The notes beneath the pieces are model-generated. The model made no database searches, was not told the origin of the DNA, and saw nothing but the letters and a program-made list of their open reading frames with translations. Both the position numbers and the translations under genes were made by a program. A stretch of 64,000 bases of DNA from Microbacterium sp. ET2 (GTDB lineage Bacteria > Actinomycetota > Actinomycetes > Actinomycetales > Microbacteriaceae), in the NCBI RefSeq assembly GCF_030347395.1, contig NZ_CP128170.1:2418001-2482000 (forward strand), read 5' to 3'. Below are positions 63,669 to 64,000 of this stretch, piece after piece. Within the stretch, counting starts at the first letter, position 1; each line of letters begins with the position of its first letter.

Positions 63669-64000
63669 ATGAACGATGAAGAGGTGCGCCGCCGATTCAC
63701 CGAGCTGACCGCCGGCATGTCCGCCGCAGACCTCATGGGTCTTGCCGACGCCATCGCCCGCCAGCGCATCGATGAGGTGACGAACCCGGCGCGGCGCGAG
63801 CTCCGGCATCCGCAGCGAGACGGCACCGCCGTCTTCCGTGTCCGCGCCGACATCGACGGCGAGAAGCCGCCGATCTGGCGACGGCTCGATCTGCGCTCAA
63901 CCATCACGCTCGACGTTCTGCACGACGTGCTGCAGGCTGCCTTCACCTGGGCCGACGAGCATCTGTATCGGTTCGCTCTGGGCGGCGGAGTCTGGGATCG
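63669..64000 (+). CDS. pRiA4b ORF-3-like family protein, truncated by window edge
   Basis: The first 110 residues are visible. After a charged helical start (NDEEVRRRFTELTAGMSAADLMGLADAIARQ) comes the PRiA4 ORF-3 domain signature FRVRADIDGEKPPIWRRLDLRSTITLDVLHDVLQAAFTWADEHLYRF. This family is often encoded near mobile elements, though no transposase is seen here. The frame is open at 64000. Function unknown. Confidence 0.85.
   Translation, partial: MNDEEVRRRFTELTAGMSAADLMGLADAIARQRIDEVTNPARRELRHPQRDGTAVFRVRADIDGEKPPIWRRLDLRSTITLDVLHDVLQAAFTWADEHLYRFALGGGVWD

Overview
The window is high-GC, gene-dense DNA from an actinobacterium. The family make-up (SufS/SufU, IdeR-type iron box, 13E12-type DUF222/HNH genes, GTG/TTG starts, many leaderless-looking promoters) fits Microbacteriaceae and resembles Microbacterium. 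This taxonomic call is inference from gene content. No rRNA, tRNA, CRISPR array, prophage or classical insertion sequence was recognised.

Layout. 1-8.1 kb holds the 3' end of sufS with sufU, an SGNH hydrolase, coaBC, an NRDE protein, an SDR, a lysozyme-like membrane protein and a large SGNH-type acyltransferase. 8.1-12.5 kb holds a GNAT, a MmcQ/YjbR protein, a divergent XRE regulator/SDR pair and a glutamate-cysteine ligase family protein. 12.5-17.1 kb is a siderophore uptake operon (binding protein, two permeases, ATPase, frameshifted siderophore-interacting protein) under an IdeR/DtxR-type box. 17.1-20.8 kb has a DUF2975/XRE pair and a sulfur-stress unit: a CoA-disulfide reductase-rhodanese fusion, a CstR-like repressor and a tiny Cys-rich protein behind a perfect GC-rich palindrome.

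21-31 kb carries a coupled amidase-agmatine deiminase pair, selO, an arsenite/bile-acid-type transporter, a glycine betaine ABC transporter with a GC-rich leader, and a phosphoribosyltransferase. 31-40 kb is mostly membrane or surface proteins, small proteins and a DUF222/HNH gene. 40-47.4 kb is the most unusual block: a same-strand run of a phosphonate-type ABC transporter (PhnD, PhnC, fused PhnE), a cytochrome P450 and a PaaX-family regulator, divergent from a secreted alpha/beta hydrolase across a region with a perfect inverted repeat.

47.5-54.4 kb has two TetR genes with clear candidate operators, hydrolases, a class A beta-lactamase, an XRE/methionine aminopeptidase pair, an MFS transporter and a decapitated TetR gene. 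54.4-59.4 kb is a LysR-associated two-component flavin monooxygenase locus with an orphan amino-acid-type binding protein and a flavin reductase that appears fused to an IclR-like sensor domain. 59.4-64 kb holds a phosphatase, ohr/ohrR, an SDR, a second, frameshifted DUF222/HNH copy and the start of a pRiA4b ORF-3-like gene.

The best candidates for an undescribed system are the PhnDCE-P450-PaaX operon and the monooxygenase locus with the reductase-sensor fusion. Their substrates cannot be read from sequence.
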